Assembly (NCBI GenBank): GCA_947652115.1
Contig: OX393570.1
Coordinates: 11,151,837-11,215,836, forward strand
Length of the DNA: 64,000 bases
Source of the DNA: Blastomussa wellsi
Taxonomy: Eukaryota; Cnidaria; Anthozoa; Scleractinia; Plerogyridae
Direction of reading: 5' to 3'
Positions 54,301-64,000 of the stretch are shown here, one piece after another. Numbering within the stretch: position 1 is the stretch's first letter; each line of letters starts with the position of its first letter. The position numbers and the translations under genes were made by a program. The notes under the pieces are model-generated. The model ran no database searches. It saw only the letters and a program-made list of their open reading frames with translations, and was not told the origin of the DNA.

Positions 54301-54310
54301 GTTATTATTA
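53680..54310 (-). repeat. Dispersed repeat, copy 2 (inverted relative to 5224-5830)
   Basis: Reverse complement of blocks seen at 5224-5830, from TCTACAATCTAGATGTAAAATAAC to CCAGGC...GGATGCTGGAAGGG followed by the AT-rich tract. It abuts the truncated recombinase. Confidence 0.65.
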
Positions 54311-54320
54311 CTATTATCAT
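54205..54320. repeat. AT-rich microsatellite, (ATT)n
   Basis: About 100 bp of ATT/TTA trinucleotides with interspersed TAATTATAAT. The open frame of Tyr and Ile here is an artefact. Confidence 0.95.
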
Positions 54321-54452
54321 TTAACAATCACAGATAAGGTGCACCTTTATTCCAAAAATATTTCTGGTACATGTAAGACACTGAAACACCAAATGTGACA
54401 TTCATGCTTTCCTTTAAGGTTACCGTATATCTTTGGGGTGTCTCACGTGTAT

Positions 54453-56574
54453 CCAGTGCTCGACACTAACACTAGTCCACTAGCCCAGGACTAGTAAAAC
54501 TTCATGGTGGGCTAGTGAAAATGCGCTCCTACTAGCCCCTAGACTAGCAAGTTTCGTGAAAAAAATTAGTACAACTAACTTGGGAAGTTTTGTAGAACAC
54601 TACCGGTATATAGTAAGCTGGTTTCTAATAACTTGATTACCGTAAACACCCGCAGATAAGCTGCACCTTTTTTCCAAAAACTGTTGCTCAAAATCGGGGG
54701 TGCGGCTTATCTGCAGGAACATTTGAAAAAGGCGCCGTGAATTTCAATGAATTGACACTTTTATGGAAAAGTATGTAAATAAAGATTACACATAAAATGC
54801 AAGAGAGTGCTGGTCATTGCTTGACTCCTAAAAGAGCCGTGTTTGATGTAAGCGTACTGCTTTTAATATTATGGCGCTTACATTTCTTGCTGCCGCTAAA
54901 AGCATTAAAACATCTTCGTAAACAAATCCTCCAAGCGGTTTATAGTCACTTTTTCTCGAACAGGAAAACGTTACACAGCACAGAATTTCCATTCCCTGCA
55001 AAGCTGTTTGCAGCATCGACGACGACCCTCTACGAGCATGAAAATACCACGCTATTCTCGAGTGTTCGCAGTAGATGGCCCACTGTTTCTTCGTTGTTCA
55101 GCACTTTGATACCAAATTTGTCTAACTGCTTACAAAACTCTCTTTGTGCTACAAGTTTATCTCCGACAAATGGCTTACAAATCTCCTTGTACATATGATA
55201 GCCATGAACTCGAACGCCTCCATCTTGTTTCACTTGTAAGCAATAAACACGTCCAAGCTAATGCCTGGTTACTAAGCTACGAACGTTTCACAATGTTTCA
55301 CGTTGTTGTCACGCAAAAATCTACAGAAAAAAAAGTGTTGAAAGAAGAAATTCCTGTCAACAAATGCCAGAAAAAGATCAATCATATTTCAAAGTTCCAT
55401 TATATTAAAGCGCTAAAATTGTGGGTAAGACTGAAGTATTTTCCGTTTCAATATTATGATGCATTTACGTTCGATGAAGATGTCTCAAGACTCAACCTTG
55501 GATTTTGTTTGATTTCTTTCAAAAAACTTGTTTTTCCAAAATTTAGGGTGCGGCTTATCTGCGGGTGTTTACGGTAATCTAAACCAAAGGATTTGAAATC
55601 GAATCCACATCATAGTGTTTTCATATGCTTGCTCCGCAAAACAGATAACATCTTGGAAGGGATCTCGCTTATCTGGGGGAGAGCCAGCAATGGTTCACCA
55701 TGAGAAATTTATACTGCTAAAATGAAGAAGATTTCAAGCTTCTTTAACCATCTAGTCGTCCTGGGCTTGCCGGCTACTCAGATCCAAACAAAAAAAACGT
55801 TTTGTAAGATGGTAGAATTCACGGTGTGAAATTGTCACTTCCAGTGCGGTGATAAAAAACAAATCAGGGTTTGAAATTGCCACCGATAGACCGATACGGT
55901 CGCTATTGGCATTCGACAAAAATTTCATCCTTGGCGACTTAAAGTTGGTCTGTTTGCCAAAATGGTGACTACATTTCTTTGTATTGATGATGCATAATGG
56001 CCCTTTTCTCAGACATTGTGTCCCTACAGAAAATTGTATTAAAATGTTTTTGCTTCTTAAGAATTCAAAATAAGAGAAGTCACTTTGTTCTTTTGCTTTG
56101 CTTTAAAAGTTTCTATCGAATCGTAAAACTTGGAAGTTTAAAACTGCCCTATAATGCTTTGCAAACCTTAAAATATGTCATGTATGCCTACGAATTGTGT
56201 CTCTTATAATCCAACCTGGTGACTAAAAAATTGTTTCCTCTGACGGCTACTCCCTGTCCTTCTCCTTCTACTTCAAATTTTCAGGGAAACCCTGTCCCTC
56301 CTACCGTTGATGATCCTAAGGCAGATTTACAGTGTTCGCCAGAGGACGACATACAGTATGAAGAATGAAAGAAATACGATCAGCAGTAAAGAAATTTTCA
56401 ACCAAGTTGGAACAAAACATAATATACGCTGTGGAACTTGTATGGACTCAAACAATAGTGCTGAGAGATTTTTTTCTGGTCTTGTTTTGGGCCAGTCGAT
56501 TGCCCTTGTGGGCTAGTGATTTATTGTGCTTAGCCCACTGCCTAGTATCCAAAAAAGTTAGTGTCGAGCACAGG
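54453..56574. mobile_element. TIR element with CTAG-rich ends (unclassified DNA transposon)
   Basis: Ends CCAGTGCTCGACACTAAC (54453) and the complement of CCTGTGCTCGACACTAAC (56574) differ at one base. Both sub-ends contain repeated ACTAGCCC/GGGCTAGT motifs. No clean target duplication is visible. The interior contains a nested TA-flanked element (54641-55574). ORFs in the right part (56307-56577) are short and unrecognised. Confidence 0.6.
54641..55574. mobile_element. Tc1/mariner- or pogo-type non-autonomous element nested inside
   Basis: TA at 54639-54640 and 55575-55576 flanks ends CCGTAAACACCCGCAGATAAGC and its complement (28-bp TIR with a few mismatches). TA duplication and 934-bp length fit a pogo/Tigger-like or mariner derivative. 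A minus ORF at 55030-55233 might be a relic of coding but is not recognisable. Confidence 0.75.
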
Positions 56575-58559
56575 TAGCGCTTTCAAAATAAATTGTAGAT
56601 AGCTAAAACGCTATATCAAATTAAAGTTTGTTGAGCTAGTAGAATGAATTCTCGAATTTTTAGGAACCTTGAAACACAAGCGTCTGTATCATCGTTTGAA
56701 GGCTACAAGTCAAAGCGAATTTCGTATTGAGATAATTTGATTTTTTCTTTGGTTTCCAGATCCCAAGCGCTAAAAAGATGTGTCTGGATTTGTCGTATTC
56801 GGTTACAATGAAAAGTTGCAACACATTTTGCAAATAAGCCAAAAAACACATGGGAGTGATCGTACAAAAATCGCTCCAGCAGAAAAAGTAACAAAAACAA
56901 AAAAATCACCAACACGTTTTAGTTAGTAACATGTTTAACTAAAACAGCGCTTAAAAACATAGGCACGCAATGCGTGCAAAAGTTTTTTTACAGTTTCTGA
57001 TATGGACGTATTGGGTATTTTTCTTTTGGTCAGCAAAACTAGCCCGTCCAAAACAAATGCTCAACGACTAATTTAGTGTTGGGCCTTTTTTCTGACGGCG
57101 TGTGCATTGTAAGTAAATGTAAAATACATTTGACCACCGAATTCATTCTCGACAAACTTTCCTGTTAACCATGAATAATTCATCTGTAAAAACTGCAGCA
57201 ATCAGTTTAATAAATCACAATAAATCACTTTATTGTGAATGTCATTCCATTTTCATCACACAATTTGATTGGTTTCTTGATACAACCCCAAACCTGATTG
57301 GATTGATATACGTCACTCACTCAGGTGTGACACCAAAAATTCTAATTTGATTACTTTGCAGTTACACTTGCCCCCACAAAATCTGCAACAATATTTGAAG
57401 GAATCCATACCACAAATCTTCAGAAAATGTCTGTGCTTTCAAACTCTCTTCTTTAACACTAACCTCTTACTAACCAAGTGTGAGGGCCATACTGGGGAAT
57501 ATTGGTCCGAGGTCGTAGCAATACAGAGCAAGCACAGCGAGGTCCGTACAAAAACAACCGGGGGCAAATATTCCCTAGCACGGCTCGAACAAGCTAGATT
57601 AGTAATTAGTTTATTATATGGCACTTGGGTCATGCATGCTTGTTAAAAACACACTTTTGGTGCATTGAATTTAGAGGTTTTCGCCACGAATAACTCAGAA
57701 AGAACAAGCTACTGCACAATTCAACACAAAGCGTCATATTTCACCAAAGTAAAGGTATTTTCTCAAAAGACAATAAATGGATCAAATGGAAAAAATATAC
57801 ATTCCGAAAGGGTTTTTAAAACGTAGTACAGCTGGTACATTGTTCCCTGGCTGTTATGAAATTTGCGCAGAAAATCCTGGTGAACAGTTCGTGAAATATT
57901 TACCAGAGCTTGTACGTCTGAAATGAAAGCTGTCTCTCCAGAATTACTGTATCCTGCGTTCTTATGTATGGGCAGCCTCACTTGAAATTCTTAAATGCCG
58001 CATGACATCTACTATGTCGTGAAGCAAAGTCTCTGATCATGTCTGATCCCTCAGCTCTACTGATTTAAAACAACTCATCTCCAAGAAATAACAAGCTGCG
58101 CACATCCGAAACTTTAATTTTAACCAAAATTATTAAGTCAAAAACAAGAGATGCTCATTTCTCCGCTGATATTTCATCTTTTTCAAAACTTTTTTTAATG
58201 AAAGATCACACTTAGACTATGACTTGGATCTAAAAATCTGATTTTGGGATAAATAGTTGATCTGAAGGTATATGGTAACTTAAATCCCACCGTAACATGG
58301 TACTTGGCAAGATTTGTCAAGGTCATGCAAAAGCAAGTGTCATGCAAGTTAAGGTCTAAACTAAGGTAGCCAATTGACATGTAGAGGCATCTGACAGACA
58401 CGATCAAGACAAGAATCTGACAGTTTTATCACTCTTGACTGCATGATGACAATTTAAACTGCAACATTTAATACAGGTGAAAGACAAATCCACTGAAATT
58501 TGTTTTTCACAGCAATGCACTAATTGTCTAAGGAAGCTGAATAAGAGCACAAAACTTAC
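56575..58559. other. Intron-like sequence
   Basis: AT-rich non-coding. Around 57770-57910 there is a weak relative of the sequence near 14630-14700 (GTACAGCTG...CTGTT...ATTTG). No exon found. Confidence 0.4.
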
Positions 58560-58850
58560 AAATTACACCCAGGAATCCTCTGGCTGAAGATGGTTGATTG
58601 ACAATGGCTGAAGTGTCACATGTATAGTAGCCATGGTCACTGATGGAGATGCCTTTTATGGTAAGCTGAGATGATCCAGCACCAGAGGAAGTGATTTCAT
58701 ATTTACCATTATTGACAATTCTTAACATATCTTGCCCACTCTTCATTTTCCATGTGATATTCTGGCCTGGAACAGCAGTGGCATTGCAGGTGATGGTTGC
58801 TGACTCTCCCAGCTTGACAGATTGAATGAGAGGATGAACAACTGGATGAC
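58560..58850 (-). CDS. Exon encoding an immunoglobulin-like domain
   Basis: The minus-strand exon lies between an acceptor (TTTTTGTTGTAG) and a donor (ATTT/GTAAGT). It has 97 codons, phase 1 at both ends. The peptide starts PLIQSVKLGESATITCNATA and continues with Trp after about 12 residues (NITWKMK). It ends with LTIKGISISDHGYYTCDTSA, the hallmark strand E-F region of I-set Ig domains. It is probably the first of the visible extracellular domains of the minus-strand gene; more 5' exons would lie beyond the window. No signal peptide is here. Confidence 0.8.
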
Positions 58851-59399
58851 CTACAACAAAAATAAAAAGATTAAAATAAAACAGAAGTGCTATATAGTTG
58901 TACTTTTTGATAACAAATGAACAATGGTTTCTAAGTGCAGTTTAATAACATATTACTCATTCACATTTTGCAATACTCCATATAGCACACAGAATGTTTT
59001 CTGATTGTCCCTTGCCACCTTCTCTCCTCTGAAACTTCAATGCTCATTGTTAAGGTAATTCCCTTGTTAAAGAACCTGCCATAGATTTCCACTTGGCACA
59101 TGTTTGCAACAAGTCAAGAAAATTAGAAAAACATAATAAAAAGTGGAGGTCACCGTGCTCGTTTCCATGTGACAGTGCTGGTGAATATGGCTATATACAC
59201 ATCTGGCAAAGGCTGCACATAACCCAAAATGAGACAACTAAGCTCCATATTGTTCTTAAAGTTTGCAGCATCTCACGTCTGACTTGCACTACCAACTGCA
59301 GTTTCATGAAAATCCCATGAAATACTTATGAAAAACCCATGATTCTTTTCTCAGGGCCATGAATATTGCATTTCCCAATTTTTACCATTAATTTTTCAT
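58851..59399. other. Intron-like sequence
   Basis: No coding or repeat structure recognised. Confidence 0.4.
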
Positions 59400-59570
59400 G
59401 AACATGGTCGAGGAAGAGTCCCCACTAGTAGAGCCCAGATGGACTGGAACAGTTAGGACAAGACTGACGAACAGAGACACCATCATCTACTCCGGGCAGG
59501 AAGACGGCCAACCTCACATTCATGGAATACTGCTGCTAATGACACCTGAGGCAATGCGAGCACTGCTATC

Positions 59571-60907
59571 ATGTTGGTCCCGCAGTACTCAAGAAGATCG
59601 ACCATGATCAGTATGGCGGCATCCCCGAATCCTCCACCTTATTCGCCCTCATCTCGATGTTCCACCACTGGTCAAAGGCCACAGACGGGACATGGGCAGC
59701 CGTTAGGGTCGTGCTATTTGACTATCGAAAGGCTTTTGATCTTATTGATCATACGATCCTCGTTGTCAAGATCAATGGTCTTGACATGCCGCGCAGCATT
59801 ACAGCCTGGGTGACCGATTTCCTGATAAACCGGCAAAAACGGGTAAAACTGTCGGCAGACTGTTTCTCTGAGTGGAGCCCAGTCCTGGCCGGGGTCCCAC
59901 AGGGTACCAAACTCGGACCATGGCTCTTTCTGCTTATGATAAATGATCTCAAAGTTGACGCCCCAACGTGGAAGTACGTAGATGATACTACCATCTCCCA
60001 AACCATACCCCGTGGTTCCCTGGGTGACGTACAACGCGTTGTTACTGCGGTGGACACCTGGTCCCAATCCCAGCTGATGCAACTAAACGCTGACAAGTGC
60101 AAAGAGTTAATTATTGACTTTAAGGATAATCCTCATAACTTTTCTCCACTTGTGGTAGATAGCAAAGCCCTTCCCGTCATTGATTGCGCCAAAATCCTAG
60201 GTGTTACCATATCTAGTGACCTCAAATGGAACAATCACGTTGTAGATTGTATTAAGAAGGCAAACAAGCGGATATATTTCATTGTTCTCTTGAAAAGGGC
60301 TCGTGTACCTTGTAATGACATTGTTAATTTCTATTGTACAACAATCAGATCTGTCCTAGAATATTGTGCTCCCCTCTTCCATCATGTGCTCCCCGCTTAT
60401 CTCAGTGAGGATATGGAGAGAATACAGAAAAGAGTTCTTTCCATAATTCTCCCAGATATGTCATATCAGGACTGCTTGGACAGCCTAGGCCTGCCAACGC
60501 TAAAAGAGAGACGCAATGATCTATGTAAACGACTCTTTGATTCAATCGCCAACAACTCGGGGCATAAACTACACAACTTACTGCCTCCAAGAAATGAACA
60601 AAGCTACCGCCTGCGACAACAGAGAACATATAATCTACCACGCTCGCGCACAGACCGGTTTAGTCTGTCCTTTGTGTATGCAATGTCAAGAGATGCCAGA
60701 GCAACATACAACGCGTAGTACATAGCTAGTGACTTTATAATCTTAATCCTATTAGATACTTATATTTTATATCATGTATATATGATTGTAATTATTTTTA
60801 ACATTTACTTATTTATATATTTCTTTGTAAAATACGCAATTCAGTCTGGTGACTGCGATGTATTTCTGAATAAACAGTCTATCTATCTATCTATCTATCT
60901 ATCTATC
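59571..60907 (+). mobile_element. 5'-truncated CR1/L2-type LINE inserted in another LINE
   Basis: The open frame from about 59573 to 60718 encodes an RT and C-terminal region. Motifs are VLFDYRKAFDLIDH, the GVPQGTKLGPWLF box, catalytic YVDDTT, LGVTISSDLKWNNHV, and the C-terminal LKERRNDLCKRLF. The 3' end is a (TCTA)n tail (60877-60907), as in many CR1/L2-type elements. The N-terminal endonuclease is missing. The single ORF has no stops, so the insertion is fairly young, but without an endonuclease it is not autonomous. Confidence 0.85.
60877..60907 (+). repeat. (TCTA)n LINE tail
   Basis: Seven or so TCTA units at the 3' junction of the inserted LINE; the target sequence itself ends in CTATC, so the exact duplication is hidden in the tail. 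Confidence 0.9.
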
Positions 60908-62696
60908 CTGGGAACCAGTATCACCAAGGATTCTCGCTGCAAGATTCAACTCAAAGGGAAGGAAGGTCACCATCATCCAGTGCTACACTCCTACAAACGC
61001 AGCAGCTGCAGAGGTGAAAGAAGCATTCTATGAACAAATACAAGCAATCATGGACAAAGCACCAAAGAGGGACCTGAAGATCCTCATGGGAGACCTGAAT
61101 GCCAAAGTGGGATCAGACAACACAGACAGAGAACTCATCATGGGCAGACATGGTACTGGAGAGCAAAATGAGAATGGTAAACTCTTCACAGAGTTTTGTA
61201 CCTTCAATGACCTTGTGATTGGAGGCACTCTATTTTCCCACAAGACATTCTACAAGACCACATGGATTTCCCCTGATGGCAAGACCGAGAACCAGATTAC
61301 CACATCACTATCGACAGAAAGTGGAGACGAAGCCTGCATGACGTTAGGGTGAAGCGCGGAGCGGACGCAGCATCAGATCACCACCTGGTTGTGGCAGTTC
61401 TCAAGGCCAAGTTGAAAGCCTACAACGATCAGGCAGGAAGACCACCTCACAAGTTCAACGTACATAGCCTGGAAGAGAAAGCAAAAGCGGAAGAATTCAA
61501 GGTCAAGCTGAGAAACAAGTTTAGCATCCTTTCCCTACTACCAGAGGAAACAGTAGAAGAGCAATGGCAAAGTCTGGGAGAGGTCTGGACAACAACATGC
61601 AAAACAGTCCTGGGTAAGAAGACAAGGAAACACAAAGAATGGCTAACAATGGAGACATGGACACTGATCTCAGACAGAAAAGAGCTAAAAGACCAGATCA
61701 ACCAGACACAAGACCAGGAAGAGAAGCAAGAACTACAGGCACGCTACTGGGAAATGAACCGGCAAGTGAAGAAGAGAGCGAGAAAAGACAATATAAAGTT
61801 CACCGAGGAGCTGACTGAGGACGCAGAAACTGCAGCAGGCCAAAGAAATATGAAGAGGCTGTATGAGATCACCCAAACACTCTCTGGAAAGACCAGCAAC
61901 CCAAGTCACCCTGTCAAGGACAAGAACGGAAACATCATCATGGGTGAACAGGATGGAACAAGATGGGCTGAGCACTTTAAGGAAACACTCAACAGACCTG
62001 CACCACCAGCCTCACCAGACATCCCACCATCAACTGAGCTCCTAGACATCAACATCAGCCCTCCCACCAAGACGTGCCTCAAGTCGGGCAAAGCAGCAGG
62101 TCCCAACGGAATACCACCAGAAGCATTGAAGGCAGACATCCAGACCTCGACAGAGATGCTACACCCACTTCTACATAAGATCTGGGAACAGGAGAGAGTT
62201 CCAGAGGACTGGAAGAAAGGCCACCTCATGAAGCTGCCAAAGAAAGGGGACCTGTCATCCAGTAACCACTGGAGGGGAATCATGCTGCTGTCCATCCCGG
62301 AGAATGTATTGTCCAGAATCATCCTGGAGAGACTGAAGACCACCCTCGACAAAACACTGAGGGATGAGCAGGCAGGCTTTCGCCAAGAGAGATCACGCAT
62401 AGACCACATTGCCACACTGCGGATCATAATCGAGCAGTCTCTGGAGTCGCAGAGCCCCTATACACAGTCTTCGTCGACTTTGCAAAGGCTTTCGACAGTG
62501 TAGACAGAGACATCATCTGGAGACTGATGTATCACTTCGGCTTTCCACCGAAGTTCGTCACCATCATCCAACAACTGTATGAAGATGCCACCTGTCAAGT
62601 CATCCATGACGGGAAGCCGACAGAACCCCTCACCGTACAAACTGGTGCCCGTCAAGGTTGTTTACTCTCGCCGACGATCTTTCTGGTGGTGGTAGA

Positions 62697-63650
62697 CAGT
62701 CGCTGCGTGAGCATGAAGCGAGCGAGCGAGGTAGCTCTCTAATCGGCATAAGATTACATTATAGGGGCTTGCAATCACTTTTTTTACGAAACGCAAGGAA
62801 TTCTGGTCGGCGGTAAGATCAAAGGTGCAAGGAATTGTGGTTATGCGCAAATGGAAGATTTAGGATGCGCAGTTGTTTTTGCGTGAGAAGATGACTTAGC
62901 GTGTGCAGTCGATTACACCAAAGTAGGTTGTGCAAATATCGGCTTCGTTATCGGACTATTTTTGTCGGCTCTTTCTAACCAATGGTTATTTGTCGTTCAG
63001 CTATCTATCCAGATATTCGCTGGGTAAAAGTGCCTTTTAAATATAAATGCAGACGAGATTCTTGGGTTCAGAGGAGAGCATGAGCAAAGGTCACGAAAGC
63101 ACGACAAAAACGCTGCTGTCGAAAGTTGTCCATAAAACCTTGGGTTTTTACAACCTCGTTTAATCGCTTCTGGCGATGGGAGTTTCGATTTACTGTAGAA
63201 GCTGTCTTGTGATAATTTCTTTCACACACACAACATTCAAATTTATGTGATCATTGCGCTGTCATTAACGAAAGGAAGAAAGTGTTCACCTTTGCTGGTA
63301 TCTTTATTTTAGATTTTTGATAATGCTTTAACTCAAGTTTTGTATTTGTAATGGAAGTAATAAATTTTAGCGGTTAAAACCAATTTTGAGTTCGTTCGGC
63401 CGCTCGCACACAAGCCTGAAAAACATAACAACGTGCAAATTCAACGCACTGTCTGTTGTGAAGTCAAAATATCCTGTGAAGCGCTTTACGCAAGCACTTT
63501 TTCCTGGTGTCTTTATTTTCAATTTTGAGATTGCTTTCATTCACGTTTTGTATTTGTGACGAACGCAGTAAAGTCTAACAAGTTTCGATTCATGTTTGCT
63601 CGCATGCAAAACCAGCAAACTAAATGCGCTCTCTGTCAGCTCAAATGCAA
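62697..63650 (+). repeat. Dispersed repeat, copy B (copy A at 6472-7795)
   Basis: Collinear with copy A through blocks listed there. It begins with GTGAGCATGAAGCGAGCGAGCGAGG and lacks the palindromic insert of copy A. Its left edge truncates the LINE reverse transcriptase. Confidence 0.7.
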
Positions 63651-64000
63651 ATGTCCAATTTATATTTTACCTCTATTAGGCGGCCAACCTCTATTAAGCA
63701 GCCACTTTTCAAAGTCCCGAGAGTGGCCGCTTAACAGAGGTCGCACTGTATATTGGCATCTCGTTTGTTTAAAGTTAACAGGCCTCCGAAAAAAGTGTTA
63801 AAATTGGACAGCACTCAGAGAAAATTGCGGACATTTTTCACACGGAACATCAAGTCCTTCACAACTGAGCAGAATCGTGATTCTGAAAACAACAACAAAA
63901 ATGAAGGTCCTGTCCATATGGTGAAACGACTGAGGAACAAGTTGTATCTTCAATGCATCTTCCAAGCATTCTAGTTGTGACGAGCGAAAATTTCAAAGGA
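63651..64000. repeat. Repeat end, possible pogo-type relic
   Basis: CTCTATTAGGCGGCCAACCTCTATTAAGCAGCC followed by GGCCGCTTAACAGAGGTCGCACTGTA resembles the termini of jerky/Tigger-type pogo elements. The frame after it (63753-63974) is basic with KVLKLDSTQRKLRTFF but has no decisive motif. Confidence 0.4.

Larger units (their letters stand above)
59400..62693 (+). pseudogene. LINE with AP-type endonuclease and RT, split by another LINE and 3'-truncated
   Basis: The N-terminal endonuclease part (59400-59570) carries RLTNRDTIIYSG and LLLMTPEAMRALLS. After the inserted LINE it resumes at 60908 and continues with ILMGDLNAKVGSDNTD, MGRHGTGEQNENGKLFTEF and RGADAASDHHLV, endonuclease motifs including the Asn and SDH catalytic ends. 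The linker and RT follow (61349-62503), with AAGPNGIPPEALKA and RGIMLLSIPENVLSRIIL. A frame change at about 62460 leads to VDFAKAFDSVD and TGARQGCLLSPTIF. It is cut near 62693 by the dispersed repeat copy B, before the catalytic YxDD. Confidence 0.85.

Noticed and set aside
54171..54398. 75-codon ORF rich in Ile and Tyr
   Set aside because: It translates an (ATT)n microsatellite.

Overview
The window looks like intronic and intergenic DNA of an anthozoan cnidarian, most likely a stony coral. This is inferred from the mix of repeat families, not proven. It has no bacterial or viral gene density: most of it is AT-rich non-coding sequence packed with nested mobile elements. The only host-gene-like material is a set of minus-strand exons with clean splice sites. 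Two Ig-like exons (58560-58850, 48086-48358), one FN3-like exon (3269-3544), a short Cys-containing exon (2696-2827), a membrane-segment exon (2178-2260) and a tail exon (692-1048) have mutually compatible phases. They could form one adhesion- or receptor-type gene read right to left. If so, nearly everything from 3.5 to 48 kb lies in one intron.

Two decayed Polinton/Maverick-type (virus-like) elements dominate the middle. Element 1 (about 16.6-31.3 kb) carries a coiled-coil/membrane protein, a probable major capsid protein, a packaging ATPase, a run of small probable virion proteins, a retroviral-type integrase and a protein-primed family-B DNA polymerase; most large genes are broken. Its polymerase gene is split by a 4.2-kb terminal-inverted-repeat (TIR) transposon at 23939-28170. 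That transposon encodes a protein resembling the N-terminal zinc-binding region of RAG1 and itself contains a 698-bp element with the same CCAGTC termini. Element 2 (about 34.9-42.0 kb) belongs to a different lineage and is more fragmentary: polymerase N-terminus, GRF zinc finger, integrase start, capsid-type protein, adenain-like protease end, ATPase and small proteins. A foldback element with a 10-bp target duplication interrupts it.

The flanks hold several kinds of repeat. There are two satellites built on tRNA-like units (44.8-47.9 kb, split by a 2.04-kb TIR element, and 50.2-51.4 kb), a tRNA-type SINE and a 5S-rRNA-derived fragment. Transposase or recombinase remnants include a hAT-type transposase, a Crypton-type tyrosine recombinase and a Penelope GIY-YIG end. 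LINE remnants include one LINE inserted inside the endonuclease of another (59.4-62.7 kb). Several MITE/foldback elements have identifiable target duplications (TTAA, TA, TGCA, TAAA). The window is best read as a record of successive insertions into one another.
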